Source of the DNA: Acidobacteriota bacterium
GTDB lineage: Bacteria; Acidobacteriota; Blastocatellia; Pyrinomonadales; Pyrinomonadaceae
Assembly: GCA_016700175.1 (NCBI GenBank)
Contig: CP065003.1
Coordinates: 1,560,001 to 1,624,000 of the forward strand
Reading direction: 5' to 3'
Length of the DNA stretch: 64,000 nucleotides
The notes below the pieces were generated by a model. The model ran no database searches and had not been told where the DNA came from. It worked only from the letters and a program-made list of their open reading frames with translations. Of the stretch, positions 50,161-58,870 are shown in pieces (position 1 is the first letter of the stretch; the number at the start of each line of letters is the position of its first letter). A program made the translations under genes and the position numbers.

Positions 50161-52164
50161 ATGAGACCCATCAAGCATTTTGAAAAGGGCCTGACTTACA
50201 TCGCGAAGGGCGCTTTCGGCGCCATTCGTTCAGTCAACCAATTCAAGCCCAACCCCTCGTTCACTCCCAAGTGGGCGGATAAGCCCATTCTGAAGTCCTG
50301 GCAAAAATCGAAACCAACCCTCGGATTTCCGAGAACTACCGATTCGCTCTGCCCGAACTGTGTGATCGAGGCCCGCGAGTCCATCCTCAGCGGAGAAAAG
50401 GATGTCGGCATCCTGGTCAACGAAAAGGTCGGTGAGATCAAAGCGCAGATCATCGAGCGCGACGGACAGATCTGGATGATCAAGGACTGTCCGAAGCACG
50501 GCCATTTCGAAGACCTGATGGCGATCGATTCCGAGTTTTTGAAGCACATCGAGAAGCTTTTCCCGGGCCGCGACATGCGCGCCCACAATGACGAAAAGCT
50601 TCACAACCACGGCTCGTCCACCATCAAATACGGCCGAGGCGCCGTCCTTACGGTCGATCTGACGAACCGCTGCAACATGATGTGCGACCCGTGCTTCATG
50701 GACGCGAACCAGGTAGGATTCGTCCACGAGCTCTCGATGGAAGATGTCAAGGAGATCCTCGACAACGCCATCTCGATCAAACCTCGCCGACAGATGTCGG
50801 TGCAGTACTCCGGAGGAGAGCCGACGCTCTCGCCGTACTTCATCGAAGCGATCCGCTACGCACGCAAGGTCGGCTATAACTCGGTACAGGCCGCGACGAA
50901 CGGCATCGAGTTCGCGAAATCAAAAGAATTCTGCCGCGAGGCAGCCGAAGCCGGTCTGAGGTTCGTTTACCTCCAGTTCGACGGAATCGGGAACGACGCC
51001 AACTCGCACCGTCAAGTGGGAAACCTTTTCGATGTGAAGCTTCGTGCTATCAACAACCTTCACGAAGCGGGCGTGGACATCATTCTAGTAACGACGCTTG
51101 TTAACGGGATCAATAATGACCAGGTCGGTTCGATCGTGCGTTTCGCGCTTGAGAATCCCAAGAAGATCTCGTTCGTCTCGTTCCAGCCCGTTTCGTTCAC
51201 AGGCCGCGACGAGCACATCACCGAGAAGCGCAGGCTTCAGCAGCGCTACACGCTCTCGCACCTGGCTCAGGACGTACAGAAGCAGGTCGGGATCACCGAA
51301 CCCACGCGCGACTGGTTCCCGCTTTCGCTGATGGGCGCGTTCGCGGACTTCGCAGATGTGGTTCACGGCCCGGATGCAGAATGGGGACAGGTTTCCTGCG
51401 GATGCCACCCCAACTGCGGCGTCGGGACCGCGGTGATGATCAACAAGGATACGAAAGAGATGGCCCCTGTCCCGCAGTTCCTGAACATTCAGGGTCTGGT
51501 CACGGACATGCAGCACATCACAGATACAAACCGAGGCAAATGGTTCTCGAACATCATGATGGGCCTCGCGCTCCTGAAGAACTATGACCCGTACGGGGCA
51601 CCGAACAGCCTGACGCTGGGTGGCATCCTGAAGAAGTTCGACAAGTCATTCGGGCTCTCAGGAAAGGACTACGGAAAGGTCGGTCCGGACAGGACGCTTG
51701 AAGATATCGAGAAGCGCCGCCAGGACCCCTGGAACTTCCTGTTCATCGCGGGAATGTGGTTCCAGGACCTCTTCAACTACGACTTCCGCCGCACTGAGAT
51801 GTGTATCATCCCTTACGGCACCCAGGAAGGCGAGATCTCGTTCTGCGCATACAACACGGGCATCGGCTGGAGGAACATCATCGAGCATATGCACCAGAAC
51901 GCGACCGTCGCCCAGTGGTACAAGGAGCACGGACGCCACGAGGTGTTCGCCCGCGACAAGAACGTCGAGCTTGAAACGACGGACCACAGCCTCGTGCTGA
52001 ACGCGGTCGATCTTGAACGCCCGAACAAGCCCGATATGGAAGGCCCCAAGACGGCGGCAGAAGAGATGCAGGAGATGCGCAAGCTCTATCAGCAGATGGT
52101 GATGGAGAAGAACAACATCAAGGGCGAGAATCTTGTGCAGATCGGCGGGATCTCGAAGAAGTAA
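50161..52164 (+). CDS. Radical SAM enzyme of the tetraether/membrane-spanning lipid synthase type
   Basis: A 667-residue radical SAM protein. The cluster motif is CNMMCDPC (Cys171, 175, 178) after VDLTNR; GGEPT follows in QYSGGEPTLSP. N-terminal LCPNC (near residue 60) and DCPKHG, and the later CGCHPNCG, add cysteines suited to extra Fe-S or zinc sites. VYLQFDGIG and AATNGIEFA match the MJ0619/Tes pattern, and the C-terminal FCAYNTGIGWR closes it. Archaeal Tes joins lipid tails to make GDGTs and bacterial homologues (MSS) make diabolic acids. The same role here is inferred, not shown. ATG 50161 avoids a basic non-conserved extension. Confidence 0.85.
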   Translation: MRPIKHFEKGLTYIAKGAFGAIRSVNQFKPNPSFTPKWADKPILKSWQKSKPTLGFPRTTDSLCPNCVIEARESILSGEKDVGILVNEKVGEIKAQIIERDGQIWMIKDCPKHGHFEDLMAIDSEFLKHIEKLFPGRDMRAHNDEKLHNHGSSTIKYGRGAVLTVDLTNRCNMMCDPCFMDANQVGFVHELSMEDVKEILDNAISIKPRRQMSVQYSGGEPTLSPYFIEAIRYARKVGYNSVQAATNGIEFAKSKEFCREAAEAGLRFVYLQFDGIGNDANSHRQVGNLFDVKLRAINNLHEAGVDIILVTTLVNGINNDQVGSIVRFALENPKKISFVSFQPVSFTGRDEHITEKRRLQQRYTLSHLAQDVQKQVGITEPTRDWFPLSLMGAFADFADVVHGPDAEWGQVSCGCHPNCGVGTAVMINKDTKEMAPVPQFLNIQGLVTDMQHITDTNRGKWFSNIMMGLALLKNYDPYGAPNSLTLGGILKKFDKSFGLSGKDYGKVGPDRTLEDIEKRRQDPWNFLFIAGMWFQDLFNYDFRRTEMCIIPYGTQEGEISFCAYNTGIGWRNIIEHMHQNATVAQWYKEHGRHEVFARDKNVELETTDHSLVLNAVDLERPNKPDMEGPKTAAEEMQEMRKLYQQMVMEKNNIKGENLVQIGGISKK

Positions 52165-52214
52165 AAGCGTTGAGCCGGAAACGGCCAGCTCCGATCAAAC
52201 AGAACTTTGATCGC

Positions 52215-52250
52215 GCCCCGCGGACAGCAGCAGTCCGCGGGGCTTTTTTT
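52215..52250 (+). terminator. Strong rho-independent terminator
   Basis: An 11-bp GC-rich stem, gccccgcggac (52215-52225) with gtccgcggggc (52233-52243), has a 7-nt loop and is followed by seven Ts. It ends the radical SAM transcript about 50 bp after the stop. Confidence 0.9.
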
Positions 52251-53052
52251 GGTGATGAGTACTGAGGACTAAGGGCTGAGGGCTGAGGGCTGAGGGCTGA
52301 GGGCTGAGGGAATGTATTCGGTGTTTCGAACGCTTGAAAGCTATCTTTGCTCTGTAGGAGCGCAATGTCTGTCGCACACGAAGCCGCCCAACCTCGTATT
52401 GCGTTAATGGGGACAGGATTCTTCGCCGCGGAGCGGCGACGGATGATAGCCCCGGGTGGAGCCGAAGGCGAAACCCGGGGTGAGGCCGCAACAACACACG
52501 CCAGCCCCGGAGGGGCGATACAATCCGTCTCGTTGGATTACGTGATCAATCCTTGGGAGTTCCATAACCTGACACTTCCGGAACCGTAGCGAGGGCCAAA
52601 TCAGAACCCCGAACGGTAGTGAGGGGCCCGATCAGTATCCGGAGAGGTTGCGACGGGCGTCAGGAAGGACTGAGGACTGAGGGCTGAGGACCGAGGACTG
52701 AGGTAATGTAATCAGTGTTCCGAACGCCTGCAATTTGTCTTCGCTCCGTAGGAGCGCAATGTCTGTAGCAGCAGGACCAACGGACAATCGCCAGCCGCGT
52801 AGCGGTACACGTCACATCGGTACCCCGAACGGTAGTGAGGGGCCCGATCAGTATCCGGAGCGATAGCGACGGGACCTAAGAAGATATAAACCGCAGAGAC
52901 GCGAAGAACAACTGATCACTCTTGAACCAACTAAATTTGCGCGATTTTCCGGATCGCTGGAGCCGTAGGGCAGGCTGTTGATGAAGAACTTAGCGACCTT
53001 TGCGTCCTTCGCGTTGAAAACAGATCTCGCCTGCGAGAGTTGCAGATAAAAC
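52251..53052. repeat. Composite repeat island
   Basis: Several repeat families are stacked here. Heptad ggctgag/ggactga arrays run at 52261-52311 and 52667-52703. Each is followed by a related phrase (aatgta...tcggtgtt.cgaacgc) and by ctccgtaggagcgcaatgtctg. A block with ccccgaacggtagtgagggg and gatcagtatccgg occurs at about 52600-52656 and again at 52816-52875. A short-period inverted element with cgcagagacgcgaag and gcgacctttgcgtcc occupies 52890-53030. The 81-codon frame in it is not gene-like. Confidence 0.75.
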
Positions 53053-53382
53053 TCAAGTCGATGACCCATCGTTCCGAGGACGGGTTGAATTCCTCGACCA
53101 ATACTCGAGATCCTGAAATTCTCTTTCCAGTTCACACATGTCATCCGGCCCCAGATCATATGAAAAAGCGTCTTGTAACAAGGTTCTGGCCCGACTGAGC
53201 TTTTTGAACACTTTCCACTCCGTCAGAAACTCCTCGACCAGCCTGTTGTATTCGTCGTCGCCAGACAAACCTTCGAATTCTGAGCCAATCCGGTCTAGCG
53301 AAACCACGATCTCGTTCAGATCCCGAAGTATTGAAATAATGTCAGACCTGCGATAGGTGATCGATTCTTCGTCCTTATTCAT
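53053..53382 (-). CDS. Small hypothetical protein
   Basis: A 109-residue acidic protein, predicted all-helical: SDIISILRDLNEIVVSLDRIG, then YNRLVEEFLTEWKVFKKLSRARTLLQDAF, then DMCELEREFQDLEYWSR (landmarks). The content looks like a real protein in a repeat-rich gap. No family is recognised. It stands alone between repeat islands and its composition is less GC-rich than average, so it may be acquired. Confidence 0.6.
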   Translation of the reverse strand: MNKDEESITYRRSDIISILRDLNEIVVSLDRIGSEFEGLSGDDEYNRLVEEFLTEWKVFKKLSRARTLLQDAFSYDLGPDDMCELEREFQDLEYWSRNSTRPRNDGSST

Positions 53383-53851
53383 CTGGCGACATTATAGCCC
53401 ACACTCCTTAAGACCGGTCGCTACCGCTCCCGGTACTGATTCTTCCGCCGCTGCGCGGCTGAGGACATTCGGGGGATGCCGCTTGCTACAGACATTTGGC
53501 TCCTACGGAGCCGGGACGCAGTTGACAATAAAGCAACTACGCAGCCCACGGTCCTCAGCACTCAGTACTCATCTCTCATCACTCCGTTCCGCCGCCGCTA
53601 CGCGGCGAAACAGGTCAGGGGGCTCCCTGCCGTGGGTTGCGCCCTTCGGGCTTACCCACGGCTAAATGCACATGACCGCTACGCGGTCGCCTGTCTCCTG
53701 ACTTCTGTCCCCTGAAGACTAGCGGCCAAGCCCGCCGCTAAACCGAACGATTCCCCCACGCCCATCCCCTTCACCGCCTTCATCCCTGTTTGATTTTCCA
53801 CCCCAAATATAGTTCAATTCTAGTTTGCCCGCGCTTCGGCAATCCGGGCAA
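53383..53851. repeat. Mixed REP-type hairpins before rpsU
   Basis: Segments include accggtcgctaccgctcccgg (near 53413), cgctgcgcggctgagg, cattt-ggctcctacggagcc (about 53496-53511, hairpin), an inverted heptad region near 53555-53580 (actcagtactcat) and gccgcta-cgcggc. These are inverted or variant copies of elements found at 52251-52880. The last 90 bp lead to rpsU with no firm promoter. Confidence 0.6.
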
Positions 53852-53859
53852 AGAGGAGT

Positions 53860-54078
53860 GTGATAACCCTGGCTTACGTATCAGTCAACTACAACGAGTC
53901 CATCGAATCCGCACTGCGCAGGTTCAAGCGCAAGGTGATGACGGAAGAGATAATCAAGGACTATAAGAAACACCAGCATTTTGTCCCGCCCGGGCAGAAG
54001 GCCAAGCTAAAATCGGCCAACGCGCGCAAGCGGAACAACAAGCGCCGCCGGATGAGAAGCTTCGGAAACAGGCGTTAA
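53860..54078 (+). CDS. rpsU: 30S ribosomal protein S21
   Basis: A 72-residue S21. YVSVNYNESIESALRRFKRKVMTEEIIKDYKKH and the basic C-terminus KRNNKRRRMRSFGNRR are typical (landmarks). The first start-like codon is GTG 53860, only two bases after GAGGAG, too close for usual initiation. Initiation at the CTG of LAYVSV (53869), in the expected MAYVSV position, would have better spacing. So the exact N-terminus is uncertain by three residues. Confidence 0.93.
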   Translation: MITLAYVSVNYNESIESALRRFKRKVMTEEIIKDYKKHQHFVPPGQKAKLKSANARKRNNKRRRMRSFGNRR

Positions 54079-54099
54079 ATGTCACACCATAGGCTTCAA

Positions 54100-54150
54100 A
54101 TGATGCGTGTCGTGCTTTGAATCAACTCTGCACTTCACGCATCATCTTTT
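54100..54150 (+). terminator. Possible terminator between rpsU and surE
   Basis: atgatgcgtg (54100-54109) pairs with cacgcatcat (54136-54145), and an inner gtgc/gcac pair extends the stem past a 2-by-2 bulge. ctttttg follows. The T run lies just before the surE start, so it could also regulate surE. Confidence 0.55.
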
Positions 54151-54154
54151 TGCA

Positions 54155-54907
54155 ATGACCAAACGTCCACGGATCCTCGTCACTAACGACGACGGATATC
54201 ATTCCGCAGGCATCATCAAGCTCGAAGAGGCGCTCTCCGAGATCGGCGACGTTTTTGTCGTCGCGCCCGAATCGGAAATGAGCGGGGCTTCTCACAGCCT
54301 CACACTCGCGAGGCCGCTGCGCATCAGACAGGTTGACGAGCGGCACTGGACGGTCGACGGCACTCCGACCGACTGCGTCACGCTCGCCCTTAACCAGATC
54401 CTCTCCGAGGATCAGCGTCCCGACATATGCGCGACCGGCATCAATCCCGGCGCGAACATGGGCGACGACGCGACCTACTCCGGAACCATCGCCGGTGCAC
54501 TCGAAGCAACGATCCTTGGAGTCCCGGGCCTCGCCTTCAGCCTTGTCGCGTACAGCAATCACGACTACACGGAATCTGCGAAAGTCGCATACGCGATGAC
54601 AAAGAAGGCGCTCGAGGACGGGCTCCCGAAAGGCTCACTGCTGAACGTCAACATCCCGAAAGGCGTCCCGAAAGGCGTGAAGATCACAAAGCAGGGATTC
54701 AAGAACGCAAGGCCGGTTATCACCGAGCACATTGACCCGAGGGGCAAGGCGTACTACTGGATCGGAGAGATCCGAAACGGATTTCTCGCCGAAGGCGGTA
54801 CCGACTTCGAAGCGATCGAAGAAGGATTTGTTTCCGTTACGCCGATGCGAAGCGATCTTACGAATCACGACGTGATAGGGGAGCTGAAGGGGTGGGAGGC
54901 GAGATGA
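54155..54907 (+). CDS. surE: 5'/3'-nucleotidase SurE
   Basis: A 250-residue metal-dependent phosphatase acting on nucleoside monophosphates. ILVTNDDGYHSAGI carries the metal-binding Asp-Asp pair; APESEMSGASHSLTL, VDGTPTDCVTLAL and TGINPGANMGDDATYSGTIAGALEA are family blocks. ATG 54155 is used because the family starts near MTKRPRILVTNDDG. Its stop overlaps the pcm start (ATGA), the well-known surE-pcm arrangement. Confidence 0.96.
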   Translation: MTKRPRILVTNDDGYHSAGIIKLEEALSEIGDVFVVAPESEMSGASHSLTLARPLRIRQVDERHWTVDGTPTDCVTLALNQILSEDQRPDICATGINPGANMGDDATYSGTIAGALEATILGVPGLAFSLVAYSNHDYTESAKVAYAMTKKALEDGLPKGSLLNVNIPKGVPKGVKITKQGFKNARPVITEHIDPRGKAYYWIGEIRNGFLAEGGTDFEAIEEGFVSVTPMRSDLTNHDVIGELKGWEAR

Positions 54908-55572
54908 GCGCTTCGGCGGGAACCCGCGGATCTGACGAGTACACGATGGCGCGCGAGAGGATGGTCCGCATCCTCCGTGACGATTTCGGGGTCTCGGACG
55001 AACGCGTTCTGGCAGCGATGGGATCCGTTCCCCGCCACCTGTTCGTCCCCGACGCGTTCCGCTTTCAGGCCTACCGAAATAACGCGCTTCCGATCTCCGG
55101 GAAGCAGACGATCTCGCAGCCGCTGATCGTGGCTCGAATGACCGAACTGCTTGAGATCGGCGAACGGAGCAAGATACTCGAGATTGGCACGGGCACGGGC
55201 TATCAGACCGCGATCCTTGCGGAGCTCGGCGACAAGATCTATTCGATCGAGCGCGTGCCGGAACTCGCGTCCGCTGCGGAAAGAAGGCTCGCGGGATACA
55301 GGAACATCACGGTGAAGGCAGGCGACGGGACGAAGGGCTGGGAAGCGTATTCGCCGTACGACAGGATCCTCGTTACCGCAGGAAGCCCGGTCGCACCGGA
55401 ACCTCTTCTTGCGCAGCTGGCTGAGGGCGGCATCCTCGTCATCCCGATCGGAGATGAAAAGGGAAAGCAGGATCTTCTGCGGATCAGAAAAACAGAAAAA
55501 GGACTCGAGCGGGAGTCGTTCGGCGCCTGCACGTTCGTGCCTCTTATCGGAGACCACGGCTGGAACGAATAA
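54904..55572 (+). CDS. pcm: Protein-L-isoaspartate O-methyltransferase
   Basis: A 222-residue SAM-dependent repair enzyme for isoaspartyl residues in aged proteins. Motif I is ILEIGTGTGYQTAILAEL; RHLFVPDAFRFQAYRNNALPISGKQTISQP is the substrate-binding start, and ILVTAGSPVAPEPLLAQLAEGG is motif III region. ATG 54904 overlaps surE by four bases. The N-terminus has about 12 extra residues compared with E. coli Pcm. Confidence 0.95.
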   Translation: MSASAGTRGSDEYTMARERMVRILRDDFGVSDERVLAAMGSVPRHLFVPDAFRFQAYRNNALPISGKQTISQPLIVARMTELLEIGERSKILEIGTGTGYQTAILAELGDKIYSIERVPELASAAERRLAGYRNITVKAGDGTKGWEAYSPYDRILVTAGSPVAPEPLLAQLAEGGILVIPIGDEKGKQDLLRIRKTEKGLERESFGACTFVPLIGDHGWNE

Positions 55573-55599
55573 TTTCGCCTTAGGAGCGTTTCGAATTCG

Positions 55600-56292
55600 A
55601 TGGAAGCGTTAATCGATCTCTTATATCAGTTTCTCGATTTCATAAAGCCCGACAAGCTGATCAATTGGCTGCTTGATCTTCTCGGCGTTTATGTTTATTT
55701 CGGGCTGTTCTTCATAGTCTTCGCCGAAACCGGCCTCGCGGTCGGCTTCTTCTTGCCGGGCGATTCCCTGCTGGTCGTGACCGGCCTAATGGCGAAGACG
55801 CTTCCGGACAAGCTTTACATTTTATACGTGCTTCCGGCGTTTCTCGCCGGATCGATCATCGGCGACAACACCGGCTACTGGACCGGGCGGGTGATGGGAA
55901 AGAGCCTGTTTAAGCGCGAGGACTCTTTCCTGTTCAAACCTAGCCGGGTTGCAAAGGCGCACCACTTCTTCGAAAAGTACGGGGCGAAAACGATCATCCT
56001 CGCGCGATTCGTCCCGATCGTCAGGACGTTCGCACCGCTCGTGATCGGCGCTTCGGAATTCCCGTACAGGACCTTCCTGTTCTACAGCGTTCTCGGAGGC
56101 GTGTTGTGGATCTTCTCGATGGTGCTCGCGGGATATTTCCTTGGAAGCCTTGTGGAACAGGCGCTCGGGATAAGGCTTCAGGACCACATCGAGAAGGTCG
56201 TGATAGTCGTCGTGATCCTCTCCTTGCTGCCGCCTCTGATCGAGTATTTGAAACACAGGTATTCCAAGCCGGCGCCGGAAGCCGCACAATAG
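55600..56292 (+). CDS. DedA-family membrane protein
   Basis: A 230-residue inner-membrane protein with about five helices. FIVFAETGLAVGFFLPGDSLLVVTG is the DedA signature and FxRFVPIVRTFAP carries the two essential arginines (ARFVPIVRTFAPL). DedA proteins include C55-P and phospholipid translocases; the substrate is unknown here. It lies 27 bp after pcm in the same direction and may be in that operon. Confidence 0.9.
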   Translation: MEALIDLLYQFLDFIKPDKLINWLLDLLGVYVYFGLFFIVFAETGLAVGFFLPGDSLLVVTGLMAKTLPDKLYILYVLPAFLAGSIIGDNTGYWTGRVMGKSLFKREDSFLFKPSRVAKAHHFFEKYGAKTIILARFVPIVRTFAPLVIGASEFPYRTFLFYSVLGGVLWIFSMVLAGYFLGSLVEQALGIRLQDHIEKVVIVVVILSLLPPLIEYLKHRYSKPAPEAAQ

Positions 56293-56564
56293 TTCAAGGT
56301 TCAAGGTTCAAAGGCAAGAGATCAGTTCCCGGAACGGTAGCGACGGGCCCGTAGCCGTTCAATATTCCAGGTTCAAACACAATGAACGAATCTCTTGGAT
56401 AAAAACAAGATGTTGGTTGATCCCGAAGATTCTGAGAACAACCGTCTTTTAACATCGAGAACGCTGTACTTTCTGATTCTCTTTGAACGTTGAACTTTGA
56501 ACCTTGAACCGATGGCGGGTTTGACTCGCCATCATCCGGAGCGTAAACTTCTAGTTTGTCTTGT
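56293..56564. repeat. TTCAAGG/TTGAACC inverted repeat arms before tRNA-Pro
   Basis: At 56292-56312 is a direct 8-mer array (ttcaaggttcaaggttcaaa), and at 56485-56510 the inverted arm tttgaacgttgaactttgaac. Between them is a cggaacggtagcgacgggcccg element (56328-56352). Folding of the arms would make a ~220-bp stem-loop just upstream of the tRNA. No gene is visible. Confidence 0.6.
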
Positions 56565-56641
56565 CGGGGTGTAGCGCAGCCTGGTAGCGCGCACCGTTCG
56601 GGACGGTGAGGCCGGAGGTTCAAATCCTCTCACCCCGACCA
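56565..56641 (+). tRNA. tRNA-Pro (CGG)
   Basis: The acceptor stem CGGGGTG (56565-56571) pairs with CACCCCG (56631-56637). The anticodon stem-loop is ccgttcgggacgg with loop TTCGGGA, so the anticodon is CGG. The T loop is GGTTCAAATCC. Discriminator A and an encoded CCA follow (56638-56641). D-arm GCGCAGCCTGGTAGCGC is normal. Confidence 0.95.
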
Positions 56642-56649
56642 CAATCTCC

Positions 56650-57184
56650 AAGGCCCTGGACCAGGAAGAGGCCACGAATTTCACTAATTACACGAATGAT
56701 GGGCGCCGACTGACAGGCGCCCGTTTTCATTTTGTTGGGAGAAAGCTTCGCCACGAATTCCACGAAAGAAAGGGCCACGAATTGCACGAATTGCACGAAT
56801 AAAATGAGGGCCACGGATTACACGGATTTCACGGATTCGGAGCGTTTGTCTGTTTAGATCCCTGATTCGTGTAATTCGTGAAATCCGTGTAATCCGTGGC
56901 TTACCTTCTTCGTGAAACTCGTGACCAGTCTTCCGGCGCATTCGAACCAAGGAGCAGCACAAAGGGGCACGAAGAACTTCTCTCCATGCCCCATCCGTGA
57001 GATCCGTGCAATCCGTGGCCAACCCTTTTCGTGTAATTCGTGAAATTCGTGGCCACTCTTCAGTCGCTTTCAAACCACTGAGCAGCACGAAGGGGCACGA
57101 AGATCTTCTCTCCATGCCCCATCCGTGAAATCCGTGTAATCCGTTGCTAACTTTTCGTTTATTCGTGAAATTCGTGGCTATCCT
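56650..57184. repeat. CACGAATT short-period array with inverted half and ~128-bp duplication
   Basis: The left half (56672-56855) reads cacgaatt/cacggatt in 9-12-bp steps on the plus strand. The right half (56865-57180) carries the inverted words attcgtg and atccgtg, so the element could fold end to end. Within the right half, a module with gagcagcac, aaggggcacgaag and ctctccatgccccatccgtga is duplicated about 128 bp apart (56952 and 57080). It fills the whole 543-bp gap between tRNA-Pro and pntB. Confidence 0.8.
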
Positions 57185-58546
57185 TTACCCGAATTCCCGC
57201 ACCAGCGCGCTGATCGATTCCTTCGCGTCGCCGAATAGCATTCTCGTGTTGTCCTTGAAGAACAGAGGATTGTCCACGCCCGCAAAGCCCGACGCCATCG
57301 AGCGCTTCAGCACGAACACCGTCTTCGACTTGTCCACGTTGATGATCGGCATTCCGTAGAGCGGACTTCCCTCGTCCTCGCGGGCCGCGGGATTCACCAC
57401 GTCGTTCGCTCCGATCACGATCGAGACGTCGAAGTTCTCGATCCTGGGATTCACCTGGTCCATCTCCTGCAAGACATCGTAGGAAACATCCGCCTCCGCG
57501 AGAAGCACGTTCATATGCCCCGGCATACGGCCCGCGACCGGGTGCACGCCGTAGATCACCTCGCAGCCGTTCTTCTCAAGCAGTTCCTGCAGTTCCTTCA
57601 CGACGTGCTGTGCCTGCGCGACCGCCATGCCGTAGCCCGGGACGATCAAAACGCTCGAGGCCGCCTCAAGAATGTAGTACGCGTCTTCGGGAACGATCGG
57701 CTTGACCGTGCCCTCGATCTGCTGAGCGCCCGTCTTCGGAGACCCGAACCCGCTGAACAGCACGTTCGACAGCGATCGGTTCATCGCCTTGCACATTATC
57801 TGTGTCAGAATGATACCGCTGGCACCGACCAGCGAACCCGCCACTATCAGCAGCAGGTTGTTGATCGCGAATCCCGCCGCACAGGCGGCGAGGCCCGAAT
57901 AGCTGTTCAAAAGCGATATCACGACCGGCATATCGCCGCCGCCGATCGGGATCACGAACATCACTCCGAACACGAACGAAAGCCCGATCAGAACATAGAG
58001 CCACGTCACATTCGTCGGGTCCATCGCGAACAGGACGCCAAACGCGACGATGGCGATCATCAGCAGGCTGTTCACGATCTGCTGGCCGGAGAAGAGCATC
58101 GGCCGGCTGTTCATCTTCTCCGATAGCTTGCCCCAGGCGATGAGGCTGCCCGTGAACGTCACGCCGCCGATAAGGATCGACAGAAAGATCGTTACCGCGA
58201 TGAATACCGAAGTCCTGCCGTCGTAGAGCGCTGCCCATCCGACAAGCAAGCTTGCGAGACCGCCGAAGCCGTTGAAAAGCGCTACCATCTCCGGCATCGC
58301 CGTCATCGCGACGGTCCGCGCGGCGAAAATGCCGACGATCGAGCCCGCAACGACTCCGACCGCGATCCATCGGTAATCGACGATCCCCTGGTTCAGGAGG
58401 GTCACGACGACCGCGATCAGCATACCGACGGACGAGATCAGATTGCCCCGTCTCGCCGTTTCGGGCGAGCTGAGCTGTTTCAGTCCGAAAATGAAGAGGA
58501 TCGCGGAAGCGATGTACGCGAGGTTGATCAGTATTGCCGCGTTCAT
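57185..58546 (-). CDS. pntB: NAD(P) transhydrogenase subunit beta
   Basis: A 453-residue membrane subunit of the proton-translocating transhydrogenase, which makes NADPH from NADH using the proton gradient. About eight membrane helices (for instance SIVGIFAARTVAMTAMPEMVALFNGFGGLASLLVGW, landmark) lead to the NADP-binding domain III with VPGYGMAVAQAQHVVKEL and GANDVVNPAAREDEGSPLYGMPII. Its ATG overlaps pntAB by four bases. The three-gene split (AA, AB, B) is common outside enterobacteria. Confidence 0.96.
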   Translation of the reverse strand: MNAAILINLAYIASAILFIFGLKQLSSPETARRGNLISSVGMLIAVVVTLLNQGIVDYRWIAVGVVAGSIVGIFAARTVAMTAMPEMVALFNGFGGLASLLVGWAALYDGRTSVFIAVTIFLSILIGGVTFTGSLIAWGKLSEKMNSRPMLFSGQQIVNSLLMIAIVAFGVLFAMDPTNVTWLYVLIGLSFVFGVMFVIPIGGGDMPVVISLLNSYSGLAACAAGFAINNLLLIVAGSLVGASGIILTQIMCKAMNRSLSNVLFSGFGSPKTGAQQIEGTVKPIVPEDAYYILEAASSVLIVPGYGMAVAQAQHVVKELQELLEKNGCEVIYGVHPVAGRMPGHMNVLLAEADVSYDVLQEMDQVNPRIENFDVSIVIGANDVVNPAAREDEGSPLYGMPIINVDKSKTVFVLKRSMASGFAGVDNPLFFKDNTRMLFGDAKESISALVREFG

Positions 58547-58836
58547 TTATTGCCCTCCGCCTTTTTCTTCCTGAACATCCCGAGCATGCGGTCCGTGACC
58601 AGGTATCCGCCGACGACGTTGATCGAAGCGAAGGCCACCGCCGCGGTGCCCAGAACAGTCGCGATGAACTCGTGTTCCGATCCCGCGGAAACGATCGCGC
58701 CGATGAGGGTGATGCCGGATATGGCGTTCGATCCGGACATAAGCGGCGTATGGAGCGTCGCCGGCACCTTGTTGATCAGCTCGAATCCAAGGAAGATCGA
58801 GAGGATCAGGATGAATGCGAGAAAAACTATTTCCAT
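58543..58836 (-). CDS. pntAB: NAD(P) transhydrogenase subunit alpha, membrane part
   Basis: A 97-residue protein with three membrane helices, equivalent to the C-terminal part of E. coli PntA. VPATLHTPLMSGSNAISGITLIGAI is the conserved block. The gene lies 34 bp after pntAA and is coupled to pntB. MFRKKKAEGNK forms the basic C-terminus. Confidence 0.94.
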   Translation of the reverse strand: MEIVFLAFILILSIFLGFELINKVPATLHTPLMSGSNAISGITLIGAIVSAGSEHEFIATVLGTAAVAFASINVVGGYLVTDRMLGMFRKKKAEGNK

Positions 58837-58870
58837 AGCGTTTTGGTTGGAATGACCTTCTGAATGCGGG

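Noticed and set aside
52347..52589. An 80-residue frame in the repeat island
   Set aside because: It is made of repeat sequence (hairpins with gagcggcga and aaacccgggg) and has no protein-like pattern.
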